From an uncultured Rhodobacter sp. (GTDB lineage: Bacteria; Pseudomonadota; Alphaproteobacteria; Rhodobacterales; Rhodobacteraceae), in assembly GCA_937901435.1 (NCBI GenBank), contig CALGTJ010000375.1, forward strand, positions 1 through 6,741: a stretch of DNA of 6,741 bases. The letters run 5' to 3'. Below the pieces are notes generated by a model that ran no database searches, was not told the DNA's origin, and saw only the letters and a program-made list of their open reading frames with translations. This document shows, one piece after another, positions 1 through 5,774 of the stretch; position 1 is the first letter of the stretch, and each line of letters begins with the position of its first letter. A program made the translations under genes and the position numbers.

Positions 1-54
1 AATCGTGCCGATGTTTACGTGCGGCTTGTTACGTTCAAACTTTGCCTTTGCCAT
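1..54 (-). CDS. tuf: Elongation factor Tu, N-terminal fragment (runs off the left edge)
   Basis: Read on the minus strand from the ATG at 54, the 18 visible codons give MAKAKFERNKPHVNIGTI, the near-invariant start of bacterial EF-Tu. EF-Tu is the GTPase that carries aminoacyl-tRNA to the ribosome. The fragment ends just before the G1/P-loop (GHVDHGKT), so no catalytic residue is visible. A Shine-Dalgarno-like AAGGTG lies about 8-10 bases before the ATG. The upstream gene on this strand is a lipoprotein rather than fusA, rpsG or a tRNA gene, so this is not the fusA-linked arrangement, and the neighbours do not show which tuf copy it is if there are two. The identity is secure from the N-terminus alone; only the length and the rest of the gene are unseen. 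Confidence 0.95.
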   Translation of the reverse strand, partial: MAKAKFERNKPHVNIGTI

Positions 55-77
55 GATTGGGGCACCTTGCTCTTAAG

Positions 78-93
78 GGGCCGAACGCGGCCC
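78..93 (-). promoter_or_regulatory. GC-rich hairpin in the tuf 5' leader
   Basis: On the minus strand GGGCCG, a 4-base loop and CGGCCC form a perfect six-pair GC stem, 24 bases upstream of the tuf ATG. It has no U-tract after it, so it is a poor terminator for the lipoprotein gene. If the GATAAT at 99-104 is the tuf -10 box, transcription would start near 92 and this hairpin would be at the very 5' end of the mRNA. Such 5' stem-loops can protect an mRNA from decay. The stem is seen directly; the role is inferred. Confidence 0.45.
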
Positions 94-98
94 GGATC

Positions 99-139
99 AT
101 TATCGCGCGCTAGCTAAAGGCCCTGAAGGGGAAAATCAA
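99..139 (-). promoter_or_regulatory. Candidate tuf promoter region
   Basis: On the minus strand two readings are possible. One uses GATAAT (104 to 99, five of six matches to the -10 consensus) with a weak TTCAGG as -35, 17 bases upstream. The other uses TTGATT (139 to 134) with TAGCTA 17 bases downstream. Neither pair has two good boxes. A strong promoter is expected because EF-Tu is very abundant and the gene before it appears to be a separate lipoprotein unit, but the exact start site cannot be fixed from sequence. Confidence 0.35.
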
Positions 140-160
140 GCGGATGTTGGGGAAAACAGC

Positions 161-175
161 AGGGCAAATTGCCCT
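161..175 (-). terminator. Possible weak terminator of the lipoprotein gene
   Basis: AGGGCAA and TTGCCCT form an inverted repeat around one central base, realistically a five-pair stem with a five-base loop. It covers part of the lipoprotein stop codon. On the minus strand it is followed by GCTGTTTTCC, which holds only four consecutive T, so termination may be partial and some read-through into tuf is possible. Confidence 0.3.
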
Positions 176-713
176 ATTTCTTGACCTTGTCGATCCCGAA
201 CCATTCCGGATTTTCCAGCAGCCAGGACTCGATCGACTTGGCGGCTAAAGCGGACAGGTTATCAAGCTGAACCTGCTTGGTCGGCTGAATTCCTGCGCCC
301 GAAAAAACACCCAGCACGGTAATGGCCTTGGCCTTTGGGTTCAGTTTCTTCTGCTTTTCATCATCCCACGCCGTAACGGTCAGCCCGAGGGCGGATTTCG
401 GCGTTGGAATACCGGGCACATCAATCGCGGCCAGGTTATAGACGTCAACACTGATGCCCAGATGATAGAGACGTTCGCCCTCGTAACGCCCGAACCGCGC
501 AGCGATGGCCTTGGTCATCGCAGTCTGCCATTCAGCCTCTGTCGCCGTGCGCGACCCCGGCAAAGAGGTCGGACTACGCGCGACTGTGATGTTATGGCCA
601 AGACGGAAATCCCCAAGATCGACGGGCGGATCCTTTAGATCATCGGTGGGGTCACAAGCTGCAAGAGACACAAAGAGGCACAGGGCGGCCATCCATTTAA
701 ACAGCTTGGGCAT
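174..713 (-). CDS. Predicted lipoprotein of unknown function
   Basis: This 179-aa protein has a classic lipoprotein signal: K3 and K6, a hydrophobic run from W7 to A19, and the lipobox L17-A-A-C20, where Cys20 would be lipidated after cleavage by signal peptidase II. Residue +2 is Asp21, which in E. coli keeps a lipoprotein in the inner membrane; whether this holds here is not known. The mature part has no motif I recognise. It has a Pro/Asp-rich linker (21-33), then a probable mixed alpha/beta domain to about residue 172, with strand-like stretches at 84-98, 107-116 and 129-137. I recall similar unnamed lipoproteins in roseobacters but cannot name a family. The ATG at 713 is supported by GGAGAG (727 to 722) about 8-10 bases upstream and by the signal peptide starting there. 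It sits between parC and tuf on the same strand, 155 bases after parC, with its own candidate promoter. Confidence 0.85.
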   Translation of the reverse strand: MPKLFKWMAALCLFVSLAACDPTDDLKDPPVDLGDFRLGHNITVARSPTSLPGSRTATEAEWQTAMTKAIAARFGRYEGERLYHLGISVDVYNLAAIDVPGIPTPKSALGLTVTAWDDEKQKKLNPKAKAITVLGVFSGAGIQPTKQVQLDNLSALAAKSIESWLLENPEWFGIDKVKK

Positions 714-737
714 GTGACAGTCTCTCCATTCGCGATC

Positions 738-766
738 CGGTTAGGGGTAGCGCAGGCGGTGTTCAA
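738..766 (-). promoter_or_regulatory. Candidate promoter of the lipoprotein gene
   Basis: On the minus strand TTGAAC (766 to 761) and TAACCG (743 to 738) are separated by exactly 17 bases. The -35 box is good (TTGA of TTGACA) and the -10 is weak. Transcription would start near 731, giving a short leader of about 18 bases that still contains the GGAGAG ribosome-binding site. Another nearby pairing is TTGCAC with TACCCC. The layout fits, but it is not proven. Confidence 0.4.
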
Positions 767-793
767 GTGCAACGGCGGGATGATTTCATGCGA

Positions 794-836
794 TTGTTTC
801 GCAAAACGAAACAAGTTTTGGCCGCAGACTGCGGTC
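794..836 (-). terminator. Paired hairpins downstream of parC, possible terminator
   Basis: Two hairpins lie 33 bases after the parC stop. The first in parC transcription order pairs CCGCA with TGCGG (834 to 822) around a 3-base loop. The second is a perfect eight-pair stem, TTGTTTCG with CGAAACAA (814 to 794), around a 5-base loop. No clean U-run follows either, though the region between and inside them is U-rich in the parC transcript. A 6-base repeat, CAAAAC with GTTTTG (820 to 802), competes with the second stem. Termination or 3'-end protection is the simplest role. Confidence 0.4.
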
Positions 837-868
837 CTAGCACCACAATTCAACGCTGCCCGATTGCC

Positions 869-3172
869 TTAGTTGAACTTGTTATCCCTTGGAAAGCCAC
901 GCGGCGCCATACGACCCGCGCTGGCGCGTTTGCCGATCCATTCGCTTAGATCCGTCTCGGTCCGGGTCCGTCCGGCAGGGTCAAGCCAGCTAAGCCCGTT
1001 TTCCAGCGTAAAGGTCGTCGCGTCGGACAGGCCGCCATCCTTGTAGCGTTGCAGACGCACGCCCTTGCCGCGACCCATCTCGGGCAACTCATCCTGCGCA
1101 AAGACCAAAACCTTGCGATTCTCACCAACCACGGCCACATGGTCGCCCGTTACCGGCTTGCAGATCAGCGCCCGCGTGCCATCGCGCACGTTCAGCACCT
1201 GCTTGCCGCCACGGGTCTGTGCAATCACCTCGACCTCGGGCACAACAAAGCCGTCACCCGCATCCGAGGCCACCAGCAACTTGCCTGTGGGGCGGTGGAT
1301 GAACAGGCGCATGATCTCTGATTCGTTGGGCAGGTCGACCATCAGGCGCACAGGTTCGCCCATACCGCGCCCGCCGGGCAGGTTAGAGGCCATGATGGTG
1401 TAAAACCGCCCATTGGCCCCGAACAGCAGGATCTTGTCGGTGGTTTCGGCGTGAAAGACAAACCTGCTTTCGTCGCCGTCCTTGAACTTGATCTCTTGGT
1501 CCAGCGCGATATGGCCCTTCATCGCGCGGATCCAGCCCATTTTGGAACAGACGACGGTGATCGGTTCGCGCTCGATCATCGCCTCCATCGGGACATCTTC
1601 GAAATCGGCCGCCTCGGCAAATTTTGTGCGCCGTTCACCAAAGGGGTGGTTCTTGCCGAACTGCTTTTTCACCTCTTTGACCTGCTCGGCGATGCGCGCC
1701 CATTGCAGGTCATCACTGTCCATCAGGTCCTCTAGGGCCGCGCGTTCTGCCATCAATTCGGATTGCTCGCGCAGCAGTTCGATCTCTTCCAGTCGCCGCA
1801 GGGACCGCAGGCGCATGTTCAGGATCGCCTCTACCTGCACTTCGCTTAACTCTCCGAGGCCGGGTGCGGGCGACACATAGTCTTTTTCGTCCATCGCCCG
1901 CACATGGGTCTTGCCCCAATCCTCGCGCATCAGCGCGGCGCGGGGTTCGTCGTCATAGCGGATGATATCAATCACGCGGTCCAGATTGAGGAAGGCGATG
2001 ATGAAGCCTTCGAGCACCTCAAGACGGTGGTCGATCTTTTCCAGACGATGTTGCGAGCGACGCAGCAAAACGTCGCGACGGTGATCCAGAAACGCGCGCA
2101 ATACCTCTTTGAGCGAGCAGACCTTGGGCGTGCGCCCGTCGATCAGCACGTTCATGTTCAAGCTAAAGCGCAGTTCCAGATCGCAATTGCGATAAAGCAT
2201 GTTCATCAGAACATCAGGATCGACGTTGCGATTGCGCGGTTCCAGCACCAGACGGATGTCATCGGCGGATTCGTCGCGCACATCGGCGAGGATCGGCAGC
2301 TTTTTGGTCTGGATCAACTCGGCGATGCGTTCGATCAGCTTGGATTTCTGCACCTGATAGGGGATCTCTGTGACCACGATCTGCCACTGGCCACGGCCCA
2401 GATCCTCGACCTCGTGGCGCGCGCGCAAACGGAACGATCCGCGCCCGGTGCGATAGGTCTGTGCCATGCTTTCGCGCGGCTCGACGATGGTGCCCCCTGT
2501 TGGGAAATCAGGCCCCTGCACGTAGTTCAGCAGGGTGTCGTCCATCACGTCCGGCGTCTTGATCATGTGCAGGCAAGCGTCGCACAACTCGGCAATGTTG
2601 TGGGGCGGAATATTGGTCGCCATCCCCACCGCAATCCCGCTGGACCCGTTCGCGAGCAAATTCGGAAAGGCGGCAGGCAAAACGACGGGTTCGGTCAGCG
2701 TGCCGTCATAGTTATCGCGAAAATCAACGGCGTTCTCTGACAGACCCTCTAGCAGGGCCTCTGCCGCCTCGGTCATCCGCGCTTCGGTATAGCGCGCAGC
2801 TGCCGGGTTATCGCCGTCGATGTTGCCAAAGTTGCCCTGACCGTCGACCAGCGGATAGCGGACGTTGAAATCCTGCGCCAGACGCGCCATCGCGTCATAA
2901 ATCGCGGCATCGCCATGCGGGTGATAGTTGCCCATCACATCGCCGCTGATCTTGGCGGATTTGCGAAAGCCCCCGTTGGACCCCAGCCGCAACTCTCGCA
3001 TCGCATAGAGGATCCGACGGTGAACCGGTTTCAGCCCGTCGCGCGCATCCGGCAAGGCGCGGTGCATGATCGTTGACAGCGCATACGTCAGATAACGCTC
3101 GCCGATTGCACGGCGCAGCGTCTCTGCATGTTCCGCAGGCAGGATGTTGGGGTCTTCAGTGCTATCACTCAT
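869..3172 (-). CDS. parC: DNA topoisomerase IV subunit A
   Basis: This 767-aa protein is the DNA cleavage and rejoining subunit of topoisomerase IV, which works with ParE to unlink daughter chromosomes. The winged-helix/TOPRIM-facing N-terminal domain starts near residue 20, with [13 protein letters not shown] at 44-56, YHPHGD at 83-88 and the catalytic Tyr128 after Arg127 in [23 protein letters not shown] is at 179-192. A coiled-coil/tower and gate region runs through about 380-500, and a beta-pinwheel C-terminal domain starts near 535. The GyrA box is degenerate (PGGRGMGEP, 599-607), and the end [15 protein letters not shown]...[10 protein letters not shown] is typical of alphaproteobacterial ParC, so this is ParC and not GyrA. 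Length matches the family (E. coli about 750). In the quinolone-binding loop Ala89 and Asp93 align with E. coli Ser80 and Glu84. The ATG at 3172 begins a normal-length protein, but its Shine-Dalgarno is weak. parE is not in the window. Confidence 0.97.
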   Translation of the reverse strand: MSDSTEDPNILPAEHAETLRRAIGERYLTYALSTIMHRALPDARDGLKPVHRRILYAMRELRLGSNGGFRKSAKISGDVMGNYHPHGDAAIYDAMARLAQDFNVRYPLVDGQGNFGNIDGDNPAAARYTEARMTEAAEALLEGLSENAVDFRDNYDGTLTEPVVLPAAFPNLLANGSSGIAVGMATNIPPHNIAELCDACLHMIKTPDVMDDTLLNYVQGPDFPTGGTIVEPRESMAQTYRTGRGSFRLRARHEVEDLGRGQWQIVVTEIPYQVQKSKLIERIAELIQTKKLPILADVRDESADDIRLVLEPRNRNVDPDVLMNMLYRNCDLELRFSLNMNVLIDGRTPKVCSLKEVLRAFLDHRRDVLLRRSQHRLEKIDHRLEVLEGFIIAFLNLDRVIDIIRYDDEPRAALMREDWGKTHVRAMDEKDYVSPAPGLGELSEVQVEAILNMRLRSLRRLEEIELLREQSELMAERAALEDLMDSDDLQWARIAEQVKEVKKQFGKNHPFGERRTKFAEAADFEDVPMEAMIEREPITVVCSKMGWIRAMKGHIALDQEIKFKDGDESRFVFHAETTDKILLFGANGRFYTIMASNLPGGRGMGEPVRLMVDLPNESEIMRLFIHRPTGKLLVASDAGDGFVVPEVEVIAQTRGGKQVLNVRDGTRALICKPVTGDHVAVVGENRKVLVFAQDELPEMGRGKGVRLQRYKDGGLSDATTFTLENGLSWLDPAGRTRTETDLSEWIGKRASAGRMAPRGFPRDNKFN

Positions 3173-3453
3173 ATGTCAGGTGATACGCCCCAGCGCAGGA
3201 CAGAACAAGAACCGAAAAAGCAGTTTCGTCGATCAGAGCGGTTTCAAACTCTGGCGTTTCGCGATATCGTTATGTTGATTTTGCTCTGGGGAGTGGCAAA
3301 CGTAGTGCCGGTATCAGGTCGTATTTGTGAACGAAACCAAGGCCCACTTGCGCGTTTCTTGTGGTTTTGGGGGGGCGAATCCCGGTTTATTCCCCGCTTC
3401 TGCGCAATTATTTCAAGGTATACCTTTCCCCAATCGACAAAGGGGCTGAGGCG
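3173..3453. promoter_or_regulatory. Divergent intergenic region between parC and the SH3b gene
   Basis: These 281 bases must hold the promoters for both divergent genes, but I find no convincing -35/-10 pair for either. On the plus strand TATACC at 3419-3424 is a possible -10 box without a good -35. TTGATT at 3275-3280 has no matching -10 at the right distance. On the minus strand TTGCCA near 3298 is followed by CATAAC after 19 bases. A small inverted repeat, CAGAG (3234-3238) with CTCTG (3249-3253), surrounds a GTTTCAAAC palindrome. Reading frames crossing this area show no start with a ribosome-binding site or recognisable protein. Confidence 0.45.
3439..3445 (+). promoter_or_regulatory. 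Ribosome-binding site that fixes the SH3b gene start
   Basis: AAAGGGG ends 8 bases before the ATG at 3454. It favours this start over the GTG at 3361 in the same frame, which would place 31 extra, non-hydrophobic residues in front of the signal sequence. Confidence 0.6.
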
Positions 3454-4026
3454 ATGATCCGACTAACCTTGCTTTTGACCGCGGGACTGATTGGCACGAT
3501 GCTGATCTTTGGGACAGATGACCCGTCCCTGCAATCAACGGCAATAGAGCAACGGGTCCTGCCCGAGCCTGTAAAACCTGTGGTCAGAGAGGCCGTCGTC
3601 ACCCTGAACGCACCTGCGGTCGAACCGATTGCACAGCCCGTTCGTAAGGAAAAACCGACGCCAGACCGCGTGGTAGAGACGGTGCTAGAGGTCACAAAAC
3701 TAGATTCGCTGGATTTGAGTACAATCCCGCCAAGCAATGACCTGACCGAGGTTGTCGCCGATGACGCAGCGCCAGAGCCCGAATTGCCCGAGATCACGCC
3801 AGAGTTGACGGTTGAGCCTAGCAAGCTGTTGTTTATCACCGGCAGCCGCGTAAACCTGCGCGCCGGACCATCAACGGGACAAGCGATTGTCACTCAACTG
3901 GGTCTTGGCGACAGGGCAGAGCTTTTGACAAATACGGCGGATGGGTGGGTTCAGATCCGTCACGTCGACAGCGGTCGCATTGGATATATGTCGGCTGATT
4001 TCCTCTCACCCGCAGAGCCGGGATAA
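3454..4026 (+). CDS. SH3b-domain protein with N-terminal signal/anchor
   Basis: The 190-aa product has Arg3 followed by a hydrophobic stretch (4-20, LTLLLTAGLIGTMLIFG). This is either a cleavable signal peptide without a good AxA site or an uncleaved inner-membrane anchor, so the rest should be periplasmic. Residues about 30-122 are rich in Pro, Glu and Val (for example PEPVKPVV and DAAPEPELPE) and are probably an extended linker across the periplasm. Residues about 125-186 form a bacterial SH3 domain: a VNLRAGPST core, a GDRAELL strand, W165 in DGWVQIR, and the ending GYMSADFL. SH3b domains usually bind peptidoglycan or peptides, so a cell-envelope role is likely, but no enzyme domain is present and the ligand is unknown. 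It is divergent from parC and 57 bases upstream of the reductase gene on the same strand, with no clear terminator between them. Confidence 0.85.
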   Translation: MIRLTLLLTAGLIGTMLIFGTDDPSLQSTAIEQRVLPEPVKPVVREAVVTLNAPAVEPIAQPVRKEKPTPDRVVETVLEVTKLDSLDLSTIPPSNDLTEVVADDAAPEPELPEITPELTVEPSKLLFITGSRVNLRAGPSTGQAIVTQLGLGDRAELLTNTADGWVQIRHVDSGRIGYMSADFLSPAEPG

Positions 4027-4082
4027 GCCTGCGCGACTCTGATGCGGATTGATTGGGACGCGCGGCTGGCCTAAGCCTGCGC
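4024..4082 (+). repeat. Pair of 11-bp direct repeats between the SH3b and reductase genes
   Basis: TAAGCCTGCGC occurs at 4024-4034, where it includes the last base of the glycine codon and most of the stop, and again at 4072-4082, ending two bases before the reductase ATG. The copies are 48 bases apart. The second copy supplies the candidate -10 box of the reductase gene. The match is exact, but the meaning is unknown and it may be a local duplication or chance. Confidence 0.6.
4049..4077 (+). promoter_or_regulatory. Candidate promoter for a leaderless reductase mRNA
   Basis: TTGATT (4049-4054) and TAAGCC (4072-4077) are separated by exactly 17 bases. Six bases follow before the ATG at 4084, so transcription would begin at or next to the start codon. 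The -10 box is weak against TATAAT, although CCTAAGCC resembles the looser alphaproteobacterial -10. Absence of a Shine-Dalgarno sequence before this ATG agrees with a leaderless transcript. Confidence 0.35.
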
Positions 4083-4083
4083 C

Positions 4084-4917
4084 ATGACCAATAAAACTGT
4101 ATTGATCACCGGCTGTTCCTCTGGGATCGGGTATGACGCGGCCCAGACCCTGCGCAAGCGCGGTTGGCGCGTATTTGCCAGTTGCCGCAAACCAGAGGAC
4201 TGCACGCGTCTGCAAAGCGAGGGCTTTGACAGCCCCCTGCTGGACTATGAAACCCCCGAGACGATCACAGCCACACTGGCCGAGGTGTTGCAGGCCACCG
4301 GCGGCACCCTTGGCGCAGTGTTCAACAACGGTGCCTATGGCGTGCCCGCCTTGGTCGAGGATATTCCCCGTGATGTCCTGCGCACGATCTTCGAGGCCAA
4401 TCTGTTTGGTGTGCATGACCTGACCCGCCAGATCATCCCGGTGATGCGCGCGCAGGGTCATGGGCGGATCGTCAACTGTACGTCTGTGCTGGGCTATGCC
4501 GCGATCCCGTGGCGTGGCGCCTATATCGCAACGAAATACGCCCTCGAAGGATTGACCGACACGCTGCGCCTCGAAATGCGCGACACGCCGATCCACGTCA
4601 GCCTGATCGAACCCGGCCTGATCACCACCAAATTCGGCGAGAACTCTGGCAAGAATTTTGAACGTCTGATCGACTGGCAAAGCTCGGCTCGGGCAGAGGA
4701 TTACAAGGTAGAACTGCTGCCCAAGGCGGGCGGGGCCTCTCGCAACGCCAAGATGGAAGTGCCCGCCAGCCATGTCACCGCCAAACTGATCCACGCGCTA
4801 GAGGCCCCTCGCCCCCATGCACGCTATCGCATCACCAAGCTGGCTGAGTTCGCCTATATCCTGAAAAAAATCCTGCCCACGCGCGGCTCTGACTGGGTCG
4901 TTTCGAAGATGAGTTAG
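4084..4917 (+). CDS. Short-chain dehydrogenase/reductase, YbbO-like
   Basis: This 277-aa protein has the complete classical SDR set: the cofactor motif TGCSSGIG at 9-16, NNGA at 81-84 (a variant of NNAG), Asn106, Ser134, and the catalytic YIATK at 147-151, followed by EPGLITTKF (176-184) after strand 6. Arg35-Lys36 at the end of strand 2 (ASCRKPED) suggests NADP(H) rather than NAD(H). It closely resembles E. coli YbbO from memory (GCSSGIG, CRKPxD, GRGAY.A.KYALE, VSLIEPG), an NADP-dependent aldehyde reductase, but SDR substrates cannot be read from sequence, so the substrate is open. No signal peptide; cytosolic. There is no good Shine-Dalgarno before the ATG, but the Rossmann strand starts five residues later, so the start is sound. 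A gap of 75 bases with no strong terminator separates it from the next gene on the same strand. Confidence 0.93.
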   Translation: MTNKTVLITGCSSGIGYDAAQTLRKRGWRVFASCRKPEDCTRLQSEGFDSPLLDYETPETITATLAEVLQATGGTLGAVFNNGAYGVPALVEDIPRDVLRTIFEANLFGVHDLTRQIIPVMRAQGHGRIVNCTSVLGYAAIPWRGAYIATKYALEGLTDTLRLEMRDTPIHVSLIEPGLITTKFGENSGKNFERLIDWQSSARAEDYKVELLPKAGGASRNAKMEVPASHVTAKLIHALEAPRPHARYRITKLAEFAYILKKILPTRGSDWVVSKMS

Positions 4918-4980
4918 GGCATTTCCCAAATTGACCTTCGCTTTTCTGTGGCGCGGGGCTACATCACCCGGACCAAACAA

Positions 4981-4985
4981 AAGGA
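4981..4985 (+). promoter_or_regulatory. Ribosome-binding site that fixes the two-helix protein start
   Basis: AAGGA lies 7 bases before the ATG at 4993. It favours this start over the in-frame GTG at 4948, which would add a 15-residue charged extension. Confidence 0.7.
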
Positions 4986-4992
4986 CCCTGCC

Positions 4993-5202
4993 ATGAAAGA
5001 TGACCCGCTCTTTATATTCGTCGCCATTTGCGTGCTGGGCGTCGCGGCTATTCTGCTGGTCGGGATCGGTGGGTTCGCCAAAGGCGGGGACTTTAACCGC
5101 AAACACGCCAACCGCATCATGCGCTATCGCCTGATCGCACAGGCCGTCGCCATCGCGGCAATCCTGTTATTTGTTTACGTTCGACGCATGGGGGGCAACT
5201 GA
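4993..5202 (+). CDS. Small two-helix membrane protein, HIG1-like (twin transmembrane protein)
   Basis: The 69-aa protein has two hydrophobic helices, about residues 6-27 and 47-63, joined by a short charged loop (FAKGGDFNRKHANRIMRYR). The loop and second-helix start, RYRLIAQ, fit the R-x-R-x3-Q part of the HIG1 (hypoxia-induced gene 1) domain motif; the Q/I four residues earlier is not matched. Mitochondrial HIG1 proteins assist respiratory supercomplexes and cytochrome oxidase; the bacterial role is not settled. It would sit in the inner membrane. In alphaproteobacteria I recall proteins of this kind annotated as twin transmembrane proteins next to a cobalamin adenosyltransferase, as here. 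Its TGA overlaps the ATG of that gene by one base, so the two are very likely translated together. Confidence 0.85.
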   Translation: MKDDPLFIFVAICVLGVAAILLVGIGGFAKGGDFNRKHANRIMRYRLIAQAVAIAAILLFVYVRRMGGN

Positions 5203-5774
5203 TGGTTGTTCTGAATAAGATATACACGAAAACCGGTGATGCCGGGGAAACCGCGCTTGGCAATGGGACGCGGGTTGCGAAACATTCCATGCGCGTCACC
5301 GCCTATGGCACCGTGGACGAGACCAACGCGACCGTCGGTTTGGCGCGGCTTCATGCGACGGGCGGGATGGATCAGCAACTGGCGCGCATCCAGAACGACC
5401 TGTTCGACATCGGCGCGGACCTGTGCCGTCCCGATATGGAAAAAGACGCCACCGCCGAATACCCGCCCCTGCGCGTCACCGAAGAACAGGTGTCGCGGCT
5501 GGAAACAGAAATCGACGCAATGAACGCCACCTTGACGCCCTTGCGCAGTTTTATCCTGCCCGGTGGCTCTGCTGTGGCCGCCTATCTGCATCTCTGCCGC
5601 ACCGTGTCGCGCCGGGCCGAGCGTCTGACGGTTGAACTGTCCACCGTAGAATCGGTGAACCCGGCGGCGGTAAAATACCTAAACCGGCTTAGCGACTGGT
5701 TCTTTGTCGCCTCTCGGATCGCCAATAACGATGGCAAGGATGACGTGTTATGGGTGCCGGGCGCGAACAGGTAG
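5202..5774 (+). CDS. ATP:cob(I)alamin adenosyltransferase, PduO type
   Basis: This 190-aa enzyme transfers the 5'-deoxyadenosyl group of ATP to cob(I)alamin, making coenzyme B12, and can pass the product to methylmalonyl-CoA mutase. PduO-type signatures are all present: KIYTKTGDAGETAL at 6-19 (ATP-binding N-terminal segment), VDETNA at 38-43, FILPGGS at 117-123, RTVSRRAER at 133-141 (ATP-contacting Arg/Glu residues in the human enzyme MMAB) and NRLSDWFFVASR at 161-172. Length is normal for a single-domain, soluble trimeric enzyme. It belongs to the PduO/MMAB family rather than CobA/BtuR, so I give no cobO symbol. It starts in the TGATG overlap with the upstream membrane-protein gene, behind a run of six G at 5190-5195, and its last 25 bases overlap the following gene. 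No cobalamin riboswitch is visible upstream. Confidence 0.95.
   Translation: MVVLNKIYTKTGDAGETALGNGTRVAKHSMRVTAYGTVDETNATVGLARLHATGGMDQQLARIQNDLFDIGADLCRPDMEKDATAEYPPLRVTEEQVSRLETEIDAMNATLTPLRSFILPGGSAVAAYLHLCRTVSRRAERLTVELSTVESVNPAAVKYLNRLSDWFFVASRIANNDGKDDVLWVPGANR
5736..5740 (+). promoter_or_regulatory. Ribosome-binding site inside the adenosyltransferase gene
   Basis: AAGGA lies 9 bases before the ATG at 5750 and inside the upstream coding region. It supports a start that overlaps the adenosyltransferase gene by 25 bases and points to translational coupling. Confidence 0.6.

Noticed and set aside
635..853. Minus-strand frame overlapping the lipoprotein start
   Set aside because: It runs across the hairpins and the candidate promoter and is out of frame with the lipoprotein; no Shine-Dalgarno or domain.
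1904..2740. Long open frame (278 codons) on the plus strand opposite parC
   Set aside because: It lies fully inside parC, whose protein has full-length conserved topoisomerase motifs. The antisense frame is rich in His, Gln and Asp with no recognisable domain, as expected for a shadow in GC-rich DNA.
3423..3445. Stem between CCTTT/CCCC and AAAGGGG that could hide the SH3b ribosome-binding site
   Set aside because: Only 4-5 pairs in either register, and the two registers compete. Too weak to claim regulation.
3128..3457. Plus-strand frame across the parC start and the divergent gap
   Set aside because: It begins inside parC on the opposite strand, has no ribosome-binding site and no recognisable protein features.
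3408..3893. Minus-strand frame (161 codons) opposite the SH3b gene
   Set aside because: It is Ser/Thr/Gly-rich without a motif and overlaps a gene with a clear signal/anchor and SH3b domain.
4006..4794. Long open frame (262 codons) on the minus strand opposite the SDR gene
   Set aside because: The plus-strand frame has the full SDR motif set, and the antisense product shows no domain.
4931..4965. TTGACC followed by TACATC as a promoter for the two-helix gene
   Set aside because: The -35-like TTGACC is good, but TACATC lies 23 bases away, too far for a sigma-70 pair, and no -10 box exists at 16-18 bases. Co-transcription with the SDR gene remains possible.
4918..4992. Cobalamin riboswitch upstream of the adenosyltransferase operon
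   Set aside because: The gap is only 75 bases, too short for a B12 riboswitch, and I see no B12-box-like element.
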